From NCBI GenBank assembly GCA_023417985.1, contig JAEZDV010000321.1:1-16438 (forward strand): a stretch of DNA of 16,438 nucleotides. Reading direction: 5' to 3'. The DNA comes from Actinomycetes bacterium (GTDB lineage: Bacteria > Actinomycetota > Actinomycetes > Mycobacteriales > Mycobacteriaceae). Below, piece after piece: positions 6,810 to 14,361 of this stretch (the first letter of the stretch is position 1; every line of letters starts with the position of its first letter). A program made the translations under genes and the position numbers. The notes below the pieces were generated by a model that saw nothing but the letters and a program-made list of their open reading frames with translations, was not told the origin of the DNA and ran no database searches.

Positions 6810-8065
6810 CCGGTCCGGTCCTGAAACGTGCTGTTCCCGGCCGCGAGCCGGCCATCGGGGGACACCGTGTCGCGCTCGTCGGTTTCCGGGGCTGTGGGGA
6901 GACCCGGCCGGCGGCTGCGTGCCGCGATCACCGCTGCGACGAACACGGCGATCGCCGCGAGACACTGCGAGGTGCCGAGTACTTCGAGCAGGAGTTGCTC
7001 CACCCACCCTCGCGACGAGGCGTCGCGCAGCAGATGGTTGGGGCCGACGAGGAAGACGACTGTGGCGGGCAGGAGAACCGGCCACCAGGACCGGTAGCGG
7101 GGCGCCACGAGCAGCGGGACGAGGAACAGGGCGTACACCCAGTGGTGGGTCACCGCGATGGGTGCGGCGAGCAGCGACGCGAGACCCACGATTGCGAGCG
7201 CGACCACAGGTTCGTCCGCGCGGAGGAAGCGGTAGGCAGCCCAGGCGGTGGCAGCCACTATGAGTGCGGCACCCGCCAGCCAGAGCGCCTTGCTGAGCCC
7301 CTCCGACAAGTCGAAGCGCGCGATGAGTCCGGTGAGTGCCTGGTTCCGGAAGAATCCGGGGTCGCCCGCGCGATCGGTGGCGAAGAACTCCTCGGTCCAG
7401 AAGAAGACGGTCGATTCGGCGCGTAGCCAGTACCCGAACGCGACGGTCGCGATGAACGCACCGAACGCCCGTGCCACCGAGGGAAGATCACGGCGGAGGA
7501 GCAGAAGGAGGCCGAAGGCAGCCGGCGTGACCTTGATTGCGGCAGCGAGAGCGATGCCCACGCCCCGGAAACGCTTCGGGATGACGCCGAGGACGTCGGC
7601 GACGACGAGTGCCATCAGCACGATGTTGATCTGCCCGAATGCGAAGTTGGAGCGGAACGGCTCGAGTGCGAGCACCACACCGAGCGTCGCCGACGCGACG
7701 AGACCGGCGCGAGTGACGTCGAGGCGCCGGTAGACCACCCGCAGAATCCACCAGACCAGTGCGATGAGACCGGCCGTCCACACCACTTGGAGGACGGCGC
7801 TGCTCACCAGGGCCATCGGGGCGAACAGGAAGGCCGCGAACGGCGGATAGATGAACCGGAATCCGGAGTGGCTGAAGAAGCCTTCGGTGTAGAGCGGGGT
7901 GTGGTTGAGGAACGCCCAGCCCGCGTCGCGGAAGACGTCGAGATCCATCAGGTATTCGGTGGTCGCATCACGCATGTAGCCCGCGACCACCAGGACCGAG
8001 ACCACGAGACCCGCCGCGATCAACGCGGACTGCACAGGTCGGGAGCGGACTTCGGTCAACAGCAC
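6779..8065 (-). CDS. GT87-family (DUF2029) membrane glycosyltransferase
   Basis: The product is a 428-residue multi-spanning protein. After a first transmembrane helix (about 12-29) comes the GT87 loop MDLDVFRDAGWAFLNHTPLY with an acidic DLDVF patch, then FRFIYPPFAAFLFAPMALV, where the YPP motif is typical. Further marks are LEPFRSNFAFGQINIVLMALVV (the GQ-N motif), AAAIKVTPAAFGLLLLLRRD and APIAVTHHWVYALFLVPLLV. GT87 enzymes such as mycobacterial PimE and Rv2181 transfer mannose from polyprenyl-phosphate-mannose to PIM, LM or LAM on the outer face of the membrane. The exact acceptor here is unknown. The GTG at 8065 has GGAGG at 8075-8079. The C-terminal tail after about 385 is hydrophilic. The 3' end overlaps azlD. 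Confidence 0.88.
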   Translation of the reverse strand: MLLTEVRSRPVQSALIAAGLVVSVLVVAGYMRDATTEYLMDLDVFRDAGWAFLNHTPLYTEGFFSHSGFRFIYPPFAAFLFAPMALVSSAVLQVVWTAGLIALVWWILRVVYRRLDVTRAGLVASATLGVVLALEPFRSNFAFGQINIVLMALVVADVLGVIPKRFRGVGIALAAAIKVTPAAFGLLLLLRRDLPSVARAFGAFIATVAFGYWLRAESTVFFWTEEFFATDRAGDPGFFRNQALTGLIARFDLSEGLSKALWLAGAALIVAATAWAAYRFLRADEPVVALAIVGLASLLAAPIAVTHHWVYALFLVPLLVAPRYRSWWPVLLPATVVFLVGPNHLLRDASSRGWVEQLLLEVLGTSQCLAAIAVFVAAVIAARSRRPGLPTAPETDERDTVSPDGRLAAGNSTFQDRTGHDQAVDATR

Positions 8066-8101
8066 GGGCGAATACCTCCGGGTCGGAAAACGGATGTGGC
8101 T

Positions 8102-8107
8102 ACGTTA
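8102..8107 (-). promoter_or_regulatory. Possible -10 element of the GT87 gene
   Basis: On the minus strand TAACGT fits TANNNT and would give a leader of roughly 30 bases carrying the GGAGG at 8075-8079. A short dyad ACAA-N3-TTGT (8109-8119) lies directly upstream. No good -35 is present, so this is tentative. Confidence 0.3.
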
Positions 8108-8223
8108 CACAATCGTTGTACTTTCCGTCGGGAGGTCGAGAAGTATGGTCCCGCAGTCCGTTTGGCCACCCGGTACGCGCGGTTTCAAACGTGATGTTTC
8201 TCACGAACAGACGCGATGACCGA

Positions 8224-8269
8224 AGAATATTCGCCTCTCTGTCTGAATGACTAGAGAGGCGAATATTCT
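8224..8269 (-). terminator. Perfect 17-bp inverted repeat, probable terminator of the AztD-like gene
   Basis: AGAATATTCGCCTCTCT (8224-8240) is exactly repeated in inverse at 8253-8269, with a 12-base loop (8241-8252). It starts 11 bases after the stop of the minus-strand lipoprotein gene and lies before the GT87 promoter region, which is the place for a terminator. No run of T follows on the minus strand, so it would be of the U-tract-less kind common in actinobacteria. The arms are AT-rich at one end (GAATATTC is itself a palindrome). Confidence 0.65.
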
Positions 8270-8280
8270 CCGTACGTAGG

Positions 8281-9513
8281 TCAGGTCGCGCTGATCTCGT
8301 TCGGGGTGTGTGGAAGGGAACCGGTGCGGATGCCGCCGGACTCGAGGTCCACAGCGTGGAGAGAATCCGTCGCTGGGTCGGTCACGTAGGCGGTGCCTCC
8401 GTTCACCAGGAGCGCCGGGCGCGGTGCCTGCCATTCCTCGGGTTCGACCCACGGCGCGAGCACCTCGATCCGGCGGGCGATCGTCCCCGATGCCGGATCG
8501 AGCACGTGGAGTGCCCCGTCTGTGCCCAGTACGATCGCTTCACCGTCGGGGCCGCGACCGAGCGAACGAAACGTGTAGCTGGTACCCAGGTCGACGAGTC
8601 GGGTTTCGGCAGTGCGGGTATCGACGAGCGCGACCACTTCGGGGCGTTCGAGGTCGGCGTCCGGATCGGTTTTGTAGTCGCCCAGCACCACGGGGGATGC
8701 CGGTGACCCGGCGTGATTGCCGATGCGGCCGTACTCGTCGGGGCTCGTGGCTTTGGTGAAAGTGCCGTTGCGGTAGATCATCATGCCGTCCTGGCACCCG
8801 AAGATGATCGTCTCTTCCTCCGCCACGGCTTCGCCGTGGACGCCGGGGCATTCTTCGGTGCGCACAACCTCGTGCCGGTTCTCGTCGAGAAGCACTACCC
8901 CCGTGCGATTCTCACTGTCTCCGAGTGTGACGAGAATCCGACCGTCTGCGAGCGCGACCGCGACACCGTGGTGCGCCTCTTCGGCTGTGTACGTCTCGGT
9001 TTCGGGAAGGTGTTCTGCGGCAGTGAGATCGGCAGGATCGATGAACTCGACGCGTCCGGTGGCGTCGTCGAACAGTGCTGTCGTGTCCGCGTGGGCGACC
9101 ACGTGTCCGGGTTTTCCGGCGTCGAACAGGGTGTCGGTGAGAACGGCCGGTCCCGCGTAGTGATGGCGGTGGTCGCCGTGGGTGTCGGACCAGCTGCCGG
9201 TGTCGAGCACCCGGAAGCCGCCTTCGGTGGAGATCACGACGTGTCGGCCGTCGCCCGCAGCGGCGAGCCTGGTGAACCCGTCGAGTGGTATGTCGTCCAC
9301 GACGGTCAGGTCCGTCGCATCGACGATCTGGACGCCGCCGTCGTAGGTGAGTGCGAGACGTGGCTCGGCTGCGGACACCTCGGCCGCGGCCTGCGTGGGC
9401 GTGGTTGCCGACGCTCCTGTGGTTGCGCTTTCCGAGGTCGGTGTCGAGCATGCGGCGACCAGCGCGCCGGAGAGTGCAACGGTGAGCGCGATGCCGCGCT
9501 TGGGGGTCTTCAT
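8281..9513 (-). CDS. aztD: AztD-like zinc metallochaperone lipoprotein (beta-propeller)
   Basis: The 410-residue protein begins with a lipoprotein signal (basic MKTPKR, hydrophobic run, lipobox VAAC with C22), then a Ser/Thr/Ala-rich linker, so it should be lipid-anchored outside the membrane. The body is made of repeated blades with patterns such as GGVQIVDATDLTVV and GALHVLDPASGTI. It carries a histidine-rich loop HGDHRHHY (about 112-119) and further H-containing stretches (KPGHVVAHAD, EEAHHGVAV, CPGVHGEA). These match AztD, a periplasmic zinc chaperone that hands zinc to the AztC binding protein of the AztABC importer. No aztABC genes are in the window, so it is an orphan locally. A Zur-like operator covers its promoter. 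The ATG at 9513 has no Shine-Dalgarno and appears leaderless. Family assignment is from recalled motifs, not from a search. Confidence 0.85.
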   Translation of the reverse strand: MKTPKRGIALTVALSGALVAACSTPTSESATTGASATTPTQAAAEVSAAEPRLALTYDGGVQIVDATDLTVVDDIPLDGFTRLAAAGDGRHVVISTEGGFRVLDTGSWSDTHGDHRHHYAGPAVLTDTLFDAGKPGHVVAHADTTALFDDATGRVEFIDPADLTAAEHLPETETYTAEEAHHGVAVALADGRILVTLGDSENRTGVVLLDENRHEVVRTEECPGVHGEAVAEEETIIFGCQDGMMIYRNGTFTKATSPDEYGRIGNHAGSPASPVVLGDYKTDPDADLERPEVVALVDTRTAETRLVDLGTSYTFRSLGRGPDGEAIVLGTDGALHVLDPASGTIARRIEVLAPWVEPEEWQAPRPALLVNGGTAYVTDPATDSLHAVDLESGGIRTGSLPHTPNEISAT

Positions 9514-9520
9514 GGGTACA

Positions 9521-9550
9521 GAAATACCCCGTAATGAAAATGAATGTCAA
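9521..9550 (-). promoter_or_regulatory. Promoter of the AztD-like gene
   Basis: On the minus strand a perfect TTGACA -35 (9545-9550) is followed after 18 bases by TATTTC (9521-9526) as -10, which ends 7 bases before the ATG at 9513. This implies leaderless transcription. Confidence 0.55.
9535..9549. promoter_or_regulatory. Zur-box-like operator over the AztD-like gene promoter
   Basis: TGAAAATGAATGTCA agrees at 13 of 15 positions with the Zur operator consensus I recall for actinobacteria (TGAAAATGATTTTCA). It overlaps the TTGACA -35 element, so zinc-loaded Zur would block transcription and zinc shortage would release it. The target gene product being a zinc chaperone gives independent support. 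It could also affect the ATPase gene starting 91 bases away on the other strand, but that is less likely. Confidence 0.7.
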
Positions 9551-9627
9551 AGTCGTTTATGCATACATCTGCATTCCTCTCTCTACGACACGCACTAGAG
9601 CAACCCAGAAACACCTGTGCTCGTCGC

Positions 9628-9633
9628 TACCAT
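9628..9633 (+). promoter_or_regulatory. -10 element (TACCAT) of leaderless ATPase gene
   Basis: TACCAT matches TANNNT and is followed after 6 bases by the ATG at 9640, with no Shine-Dalgarno between. Confidence 0.45.
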
Positions 9634-9639
9634 CGATCG

Positions 9640-10827
9640 ATGGATCCGGTCCGCAACCCGTACGCCCCGGGCGCGGGACAGCGCCCGCCCGAACTCGCCG
9701 GCAGAGAAAAGCAGCTCGCAGCGTTCGAAGTCGTCCTCGAACGCATCTCGCGCGGTCGCCCCGAGCGAAGCGTCGTTCTCACCGGCCTGCGTGGCGTCGG
9801 AAAAACCGTCCTGCTCAATCACCTACGTTCGGCTGCCATTGCCAAGAGCTGGGGTACCGGCAAGATCGAAGCCCGCCCGGATCAGGGTTTGCGACGGCCG
9901 TTGTCGTCCGCACTCCACATGGCGGTGCGCGAGATCGCGGCCGCACATCCCGATCCCGAATCCGTCGACCACTTCCTCGGTGTGCTGAAATCCTTCGCGT
10001 TGCGCGCCACCGCCGACAAGGGAATGCGCGAACGATGGCAGCCCGGGATCGACGCGCCCGCGGTGAAAGGTCGTGCGGACTCCGGCGATATCGAGATCGA
10101 CCTCGTCGAACTGCTCGTGGACGCCGCGGGACTCGCCCGCGACGTGGGCGTCGGCATCGCACTGTTCCTCGACGAAATGCAAGATCTCGGAGCAGACGAC
10201 GTGTCGGCGATCTGCGGGGCGTGCCACGAACTGAGCCAGGACACCGCGCCACTGATCGTCGTCGGTGCCGGACTACCGCACCTGCCTGCGGTCTTGTCTG
10301 CGTCGAAGTCGTACTCGGAGCGCCTGTTCACGTACCACCGGATCGGCCGTCTCGACCGGGATGCCGCCGACCATGCGCTCATCGCTCCCGCAGAGCGTGA
10401 GGACGTCGAATTCACGCAGGACGCACTGGACCTGCTGTACGAGACGGCGGACGGTTATCCGTATTTCGTGCAGGCATACGGCAAGGCCACGTGGGATGTC
10501 GCGGCGGACACCCCGATCACCGCAGACGACGTGCGTGTCGCGGCGCCTACGGCCGAAGAGGAACTGGCAGTAGGCTTTTTCGGCTCGCGCTACGAACGGG
10601 CCACGCCCGCGGAGCGGGAGTACATGCGGGCCATGGCCGACCTTTCGGGCGACGACGGCCCGGTGGCCACATCGAAGATCGCCGCCGAACTCGGCCGTAA
10701 ACCGGCCTCGCTCTCACCCGCCCGCGACGGTTTGATCAAGAAAGGTCTGATCTACTCCGCCGAACGTGGGTTCATCGGTTTCACGGTGCCGCACTTCGGG
10801 CGATATCTGCGCTCCCAAACAGACTGA
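9640..10827 (+). CDS. AAA-type ATP-binding protein with C-terminal winged-helix region
   Basis: This 395-residue protein resembles the AAA_16/Orc1-Cdc6-like ATPases found singly in many actinobacteria. Walker A is GLRGVGKT (49-56) after the entry pattern PPELAGREKQLAAFEVVL; Walker B is GIALFLDEMQDL (about 172-183) with the catalytic acidic pair D-E. A sensor-like VVGAGLPHLP follows, then an arginine-containing SYSERLFTYHRIGRLD. The lid region contains ADGYPYFVQAYGKATWD, and the C-terminus (about 330-395) has TSKIAAELGRKPASLSPARDGLIKKGLIY and GFTVPHFGRYLR, a winged-helix pattern. This suggests an ATP-dependent switch that binds nucleic acid or a partner, but the function is not known. It stands alone between the zinc chaperone (divergent) and the nitroreductase (convergent, 29 bases). 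Confidence 0.85.
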   Translation: MDPVRNPYAPGAGQRPPELAGREKQLAAFEVVLERISRGRPERSVVLTGLRGVGKTVLLNHLRSAAIAKSWGTGKIEARPDQGLRRPLSSALHMAVREIAAAHPDPESVDHFLGVLKSFALRATADKGMRERWQPGIDAPAVKGRADSGDIEIDLVELLVDAAGLARDVGVGIALFLDEMQDLGADDVSAICGACHELSQDTAPLIVVGAGLPHLPAVLSASKSYSERLFTYHRIGRLDRDAADHALIAPAEREDVEFTQDALDLLYETADGYPYFVQAYGKATWDVAADTPITADDVRVAAPTAEEELAVGFFGSRYERATPAEREYMRAMADLSGDDGPVATSKIAAELGRKPASLSPARDGLIKKGLIYSAERGFIGFTVPHFGRYLRSQTD

Positions 10828-10856
10828 GCGGCAATGGCAACCAGCCGTTGATGTGG

Positions 10857-11534
10857 TCAGTCGGTCACCCACACCACAGTGTCGTCGAGTGTCGCGCGGT
10901 CGGTGCGGCAGGTATTCGCCGGATGTGCCTCGTCGGCGTACCCGAACGAGATCGCACACACGATGTCGCGATCGTCGCCGATGCCGAGTTCGCGATGCAA
11001 TGCAGTGGACGCCATCGGTACCGCTGCTTGAGGAACTGCCGCGATCCCGAGCGCTTCGGCGGCAAGGAGCAGGGTCGCCACGTAACCTCCGCAATCCACC
11101 GCGCCGTACACCCCGAGCGCCTTGTCGGTCGTGATAACGGCGACGTGAGGTGCTCCGAAGAAACGGAAGTTCTCGAGCATCTGTTCGCCACGACGCGCAT
11201 AGTCGTCGCGGGCGATACCCAACGAGTTGTAGAGGGCATACCCGGCGTTGCGGCGACGATCGGCGTATTCGCCGCGATACTCCGCGGGACCTGCGATATC
11301 CGGGTCCAGTTCCCCGGACGCACCCTGCGCATAGACCGCCTCACGCAACCGTTCGGTCGCCGCACCGCTGATCAGATGTACCCGCCAGGGTTGCGAGTTG
11401 CACCACGACGCAGTCCGCTGACCCATCCGGAGCATGCGTTCGATGTCTTCGCGCGGCACCTCCTTGGACAGGAAGGCGCGGCAGCTGTAGCGGGAGTCGA
11501 GCAGATTCGACAATACGTCGGCAGAACCGGTCAT
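10857..11534 (-). CDS. Nitroreductase-family flavoprotein
   Basis: The product has 225 residues, normal for FMN-dependent NAD(P)H nitroreductases. The N-terminal FMN-phosphate motif is SRYSCRAFLSKEVPREDIERML (about 14-35), followed by RTASWCNSQPWRVHLISG with the conserved S-QPW. Later GAVDCGGYVATLLLAAEALGIAAVPQAAV is the conserved long helix and loop, and the end has DDRDIVCAISFGYAD. Members reduce nitroaromatics, quinones or enones; the true substrate is unknown. ATG 11534 is chosen for the family-typical N-terminus and GGTGAG just upstream; the frame is open further up but that part overlaps the haem-binding gene. It follows the SOUL gene by 74 bases on the same strand and may share its transcript. 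Confidence 0.9.
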   Translation of the reverse strand: MTGSADVLSNLLDSRYSCRAFLSKEVPREDIERMLRMGQRTASWCNSQPWRVHLISGAATERLREAVYAQGASGELDPDIAGPAEYRGEYADRRRNAGYALYNSLGIARDDYARRGEQMLENFRFFGAPHVAVITTDKALGVYGAVDCGGYVATLLLAAEALGIAAVPQAAVPMASTALHRELGIGDDRDIVCAISFGYADEAHPANTCRTDRATLDDTVVWVTD

Positions 11535-11608
11535 CTGCTCACCATTGCATACCGGCGGTGGCACGAGATTCGTCGGAGCGTCCGTCCGATCGGTATCGCG
11601 GCATCCCG

Positions 11609-12190
11609 TCAGCGACGGGTCACCGGGACGGCCACCTCGTTGCGACGGCGGAACGGAACCGTCCACGGCGGGTCGTAGAACCAGGCCACGGGCGGGCCGG
11701 TCGAGGTCCACGCGGTGGCTTCCAGCCTCCGCAGCAGTTCGGCGCTCCGTTCTGCGACTGCTGCGCGCCCGCGGTCGCCTGCGAAACGCAGGACCGCCAG
11801 CGTCTCGCCCGGGATCTCCACGAGATTCACGGATCGGTCCATGGGTGTGGGCAGGGTGGGCATCGTCCATTTCGACGGCATGTAGAAGCGGATCACCGAC
11901 GAGTCTCCCGGCCCTCCGGACTGGGATACCGGAGCAGTCATGGCAATCTTCGATTCGGTGTCGTTGGAGCCGAAGATGTACCCGGCGAGGCGGCGGAAAC
12001 CGGTGTCGCGGGCACGTTCCTCCTCTGCGACCACCGTCGTTTCCGCGGCAATGCGAGGCCCGTACCGGCGGACCTCCAGTCCTTGGGAGCGGTCCTGGAC
12101 GTCGTAACGCGGTTCTTCGGTGCCGCGGCGGATGCCTATCAACGAACCGAAGCCCTTTGCCACCTCGGTCGCCATCGCTACCACTCGCAT
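11609..12190 (-). CDS. SOUL-family haem-binding protein
   Basis: The 193-residue protein shows the SOUL/HBP pattern: EPRYDVQDRSQGLEVRRYGPRIAAETTV (about 25-52), GFRRLAGYIFGSNDTESKIAMTAPVSQ (64-90; the I-F-G-N and K-I-x-M-T-x-P-V blocks), and VIRFYMPSKWTMPTLPTP (98-116). SOUL proteins bind haem and related tetrapyrroles; the bacterial role is poorly defined. There is no signal peptide, so it is probably cytoplasmic. The ATG at 12190 is fixed by GGAGG at 12196-12200, 5 bases upstream. It lies between gpsA and the nitroreductase on the same strand; 146 bases separate it from gpsA, enough for its own promoter. Confidence 0.9.
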   Translation of the reverse strand: MRVVAMATEVAKGFGSLIGIRRGTEEPRYDVQDRSQGLEVRRYGPRIAAETTVVAEEERARDTGFRRLAGYIFGSNDTESKIAMTAPVSQSGGPGDSSVIRFYMPSKWTMPTLPTPMDRSVNLVEIPGETLAVLRFAGDRGRAAVAERSAELLRRLEATAWTSTGPPVAWFYDPPWTVPFRRRNEVAVPVTRR

Positions 12191-12336
12191 GTCGGCCTCC
12201 CGTCGATTTGCTCAGCCGTCACCTCCACGGTAGGCCGAGTGCGCCGACGACAGGACCCGTAGCGCCTGCACCGGCCAGGTGTATCCGTCCGTAGGACGCG
12301 TCTAGCCGAATCTCTAGATCATCGGATATTCCCCGA

Positions 12337-13344
12337 TCACACGATGTCCTCCTCGTCACCGGGCGTGACACGTCGCAGGCCCCGGTAGGCGTCGGCCGGG
12401 CTCCGAAGTCCCCCGACCACCGCCGCGACCTCGGCCGCGATGGGCATCTCGATCCCGGCATCACGAGCCAGTTCCATGACGGTCGGCGCAGTCTTGACCC
12501 CTTCCGCGACCTGCCCGAGTTCGGCCACCGCTTCGTCGACGCTCAGCCCGCGTGCCAGCGCCTCGCCCAGTCTCCGGTTGCGGGAGGCCGGACTCGTGCA
12601 CGTGGCGATGAGATCCCCCATGCCGGTGAGACCGGCGAACGTGCGGGCTTGTGCGCCCATTGCCTCCCCGAGCCGTGTCATCTCGGCGAGCCCGCGGGAC
12701 AGGACCATCGCGCGGGTGTTGTCGCCGACGCGCAATCCCTCCGCCATCCCCGCGGCGATTGCGACGATGTTCTTGAGGATCCCGCCGAGTTCGCATCCGA
12801 GCACGTCCGTGTTGCGGTACACCCGAAAGAGTGTGGAGGCGAACAGGGGTTGCAGGGCGGTGCCGACCGAATCGTCCTGCATCGCCACTACGGATGCGGC
12901 GGCCTTGCCGTCCGCGATTTCGCCGGCGATGTTCGGCCCGGAGAGCAACCCCACGGGGTGGCCGGGAAGGCATTGGCTGATCACCTGTGTGGGCCGCAAG
13001 CGAGTACCGGGTTCGAGGCCCTTCGAGAGAGAAACGATCGGGACCCAGGCCCGCAGTTCATGGGCGAGCGGTTCGAGGGCGGAGCGCACAGCGTACGACG
13101 GCACGCCCACGACGAGCACGTCCGCTTCGTGGGCAGCCTCGTTGATGTCCGCTGTGGCGCGCAAGCTCTCGGGCAGTCGTCGATCACCCAGGTAGCGGTG
13201 GTTGCGGCGCTCGACGTTGATCTCGTCGGCGATCTCCTTGCTGCGCGACCACAGGAGTGTCGGCGTGTTCCGTGCGGCGAGACCGGCGACGGTCGTGCCC
13301 CACGAACCCGAGCCGAGAACAACTACGCGAACTGGACGTGCCAT
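12337..13344 (-). CDS. gpsA: NAD(P)-dependent glycerol-3-phosphate dehydrogenase
   Basis: The 335-residue enzyme reduces dihydroxyacetone phosphate to sn-glycerol-3-phosphate, the backbone for phospholipid synthesis, in the cytoplasm. The Rossmann motif is VVLGSGSWGTTVA (8-20). Next are ADVLVVGVPSYAVRSAL, VSLSKGLEPGT with K108, SGPNIAGEIADG (135-146), and ELGGILKNIVAIAAGMAEGL with the catalytic lysine K191. GLTGMGDLIATCTSPASRNRRLG (238-260) and EGVKTAPTVMELA complete the C-terminal domain. Length and motifs are typical. The ATG at 13344 has GGAGG at 13352-13356 with a 7-base spacer. Mycolata often carry two gpsA copies; whether this is the main one cannot be told, since the usual ddl neighbour is absent here. 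Confidence 0.95.
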   Translation of the reverse strand: MARPVRVVVLGSGSWGTTVAGLAARNTPTLLWSRSKEIADEINVERRNHRYLGDRRLPESLRATADINEAAHEADVLVVGVPSYAVRSALEPLAHELRAWVPIVSLSKGLEPGTRLRPTQVISQCLPGHPVGLLSGPNIAGEIADGKAAASVVAMQDDSVGTALQPLFASTLFRVYRNTDVLGCELGGILKNIVAIAAGMAEGLRVGDNTRAMVLSRGLAEMTRLGEAMGAQARTFAGLTGMGDLIATCTSPASRNRRLGEALARGLSVDEAVAELGQVAEGVKTAPTVMELARDAGIEMPIAAEVAAVVGGLRSPADAYRGLRRVTPGDEEDIV

Positions 13345-13494
13345 CGGTAATCCTCCCTCCGAAGGGGTGCGGGCGTACCGGTCACCCTGTCACGCCGCAG
13401 TAGCTCCCGGGTTGTGGTTCCCAGCCCGGACCGGGATGAACCCCGATATCGCGGCAACGAGGCGCGCGGCCGAGGACGTGGCACGATTGAGCAG

Positions 13495-13944
13495 GTGACC
13501 GGAAAGGCCGACACAGCACAGCGCCTGCGCGACCTCGCCCTGTTGCGACGGGTGCGCGATCGGATCGATCGCGAATACGCACAACCGCTCGACGTGGAAG
13601 CACTGGCCCGGGGAGTGAACATTTCGGCGGGGCACCTGAGCAGGCAATTCCGCCTCGCCTACGGTGAGTCGCCGTACTCGTACCTCATGACGCGCCGCAT
13701 CGAACGCGCCATGGCGTTGCTCCGCCGCGGTGATCTCACCGTCACCGAGGTCTGTTTCGAGGTGGGCTGCTCCTCTCTGGGCACCTTCAGCACGCGCTTC
13801 ACCGAGTTGGTGGGTGTGTCCCCGAGCAACTACAAACGCGGCGCGGGCATTTCCGCCGCAGGCTTGCCTTCGTGCGTAGCAAAACAGGTCACCAGACCGA
13901 TCAGAAATCGAGAAGCACGGGGCGCCGGTCCGCATTTACCGTGA
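13495..13944 (+). CDS. Small AraC-family transcriptional regulator
   Basis: The product is about 149 residues from GTG 13495 and consists almost only of the AraC DNA-binding domain. The first HTH is LDVEALARGVNISAGHLSRQFRLAYGESPYSYL (about 32-64); the second is LTVTEVCFEVGCSSLGTFSTRFTELVGVSPSNYK (about 81-114), the family signature. There is no separate ligand-binding domain; a short tail with PSCVAKQVTRPIRNRE follows and may be an oligomer or ligand contact. A regulator of this size next to VOC genes is a recurrent actinobacterial pair. The stop overlaps the first VOC start (TGATG), so they are co-translated. The GTG at 13495 is chosen because a longer in-frame GTG at 13414 adds a low-complexity Arg/Gly stretch unlike the family; no strong ribosome site marks either. 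Confidence 0.88.
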   Translation: MTGKADTAQRLRDLALLRRVRDRIDREYAQPLDVEALARGVNISAGHLSRQFRLAYGESPYSYLMTRRIERAMALLRRGDLTVTEVCFEVGCSSLGTFSTRFTELVGVSPSNYKRGAGISAAGLPSCVAKQVTRPIRNREARGAGPHLP

Positions 13945-14360
13945 TGGTCATGGACATCAACATTCACAACACGTTCCTTCCTCACTCCGACCCCGACGCT
14001 TCCCTCTCGTTCTATCGCGACACACTCGGATTCGAGGTCCGCAACGACGTCGGCTACGGGGGCATGCGGTGGATCACGGTCGGTGCTGCCGATGGCACCG
14101 GTCCTTCTGTAGTCCTCTATCCGCCGACGGCCGATCCGGGTATCACCGACGACGAAGGACGCATGATCGCCGAGATGATGGCAAAAGGAACCTTCGCCTC
14201 GATCATCTTGGCCACCAAGGATCTCGACGCCACATTCGCGCGCCTGCAGAACGGCGACACCGAGGTCGTCCAGGAACCGATGGACCAACCGTACGGAGTG
14301 CGCGACTGCGCTTTCCGCGACCCCGCCGGCAACATGGTCCGTATTCAGGAGACGAGTTGA
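13944..14360 (+). CDS. VOC-family protein (glyoxalase/bleomycin-resistance fold)
   Basis: The 138-residue protein has one pair of βαβββ modules. Module one includes NTFLPHSDPDASLSFYRDTLGFEVRNDV and SVVLYPP; module two includes FASIILATKDLDATFARLQ and ends with RDCAFRDPAGNMVRIQE, where the last-strand Glu is the usual metal ligand. The family covers glyoxalases, dioxygenases and proteins that bind or modify antibiotics such as bleomycin, fosfomycin or mitomycin. The substrate cannot be read. The ATG at 13944 overlaps the araC stop by one base; ATG 13950 is an alternative. It is followed after one base by the second VOC gene. Confidence 0.88.
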   Translation: MVMDINIHNTFLPHSDPDASLSFYRDTLGFEVRNDVGYGGMRWITVGAADGTGPSVVLYPPTADPGITDDEGRMIAEMMAKGTFASIILATKDLDATFARLQNGDTEVVQEPMDQPYGVRDCAFRDPAGNMVRIQETS

Positions 14361-14361
14361 C

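Noticed and set aside
8106..8122. Dyad around ACAATCGTTGT upstream of the GT87 gene as a regulator site.
   Set aside because: Arms of only four bases with poor symmetry outside them; too weak to call an operator.
12303..12347. Weak dyad ATCGG/CCGAT after gpsA as a possible terminator.
   Set aside because: The stem is only five base pairs and there is no T-run.
13414..13494. Longer AraC start at GTG 13414.
   Set aside because: The added residues are Arg/Gly-rich and unlike AraC regulators, and no ribosome site supports this start.
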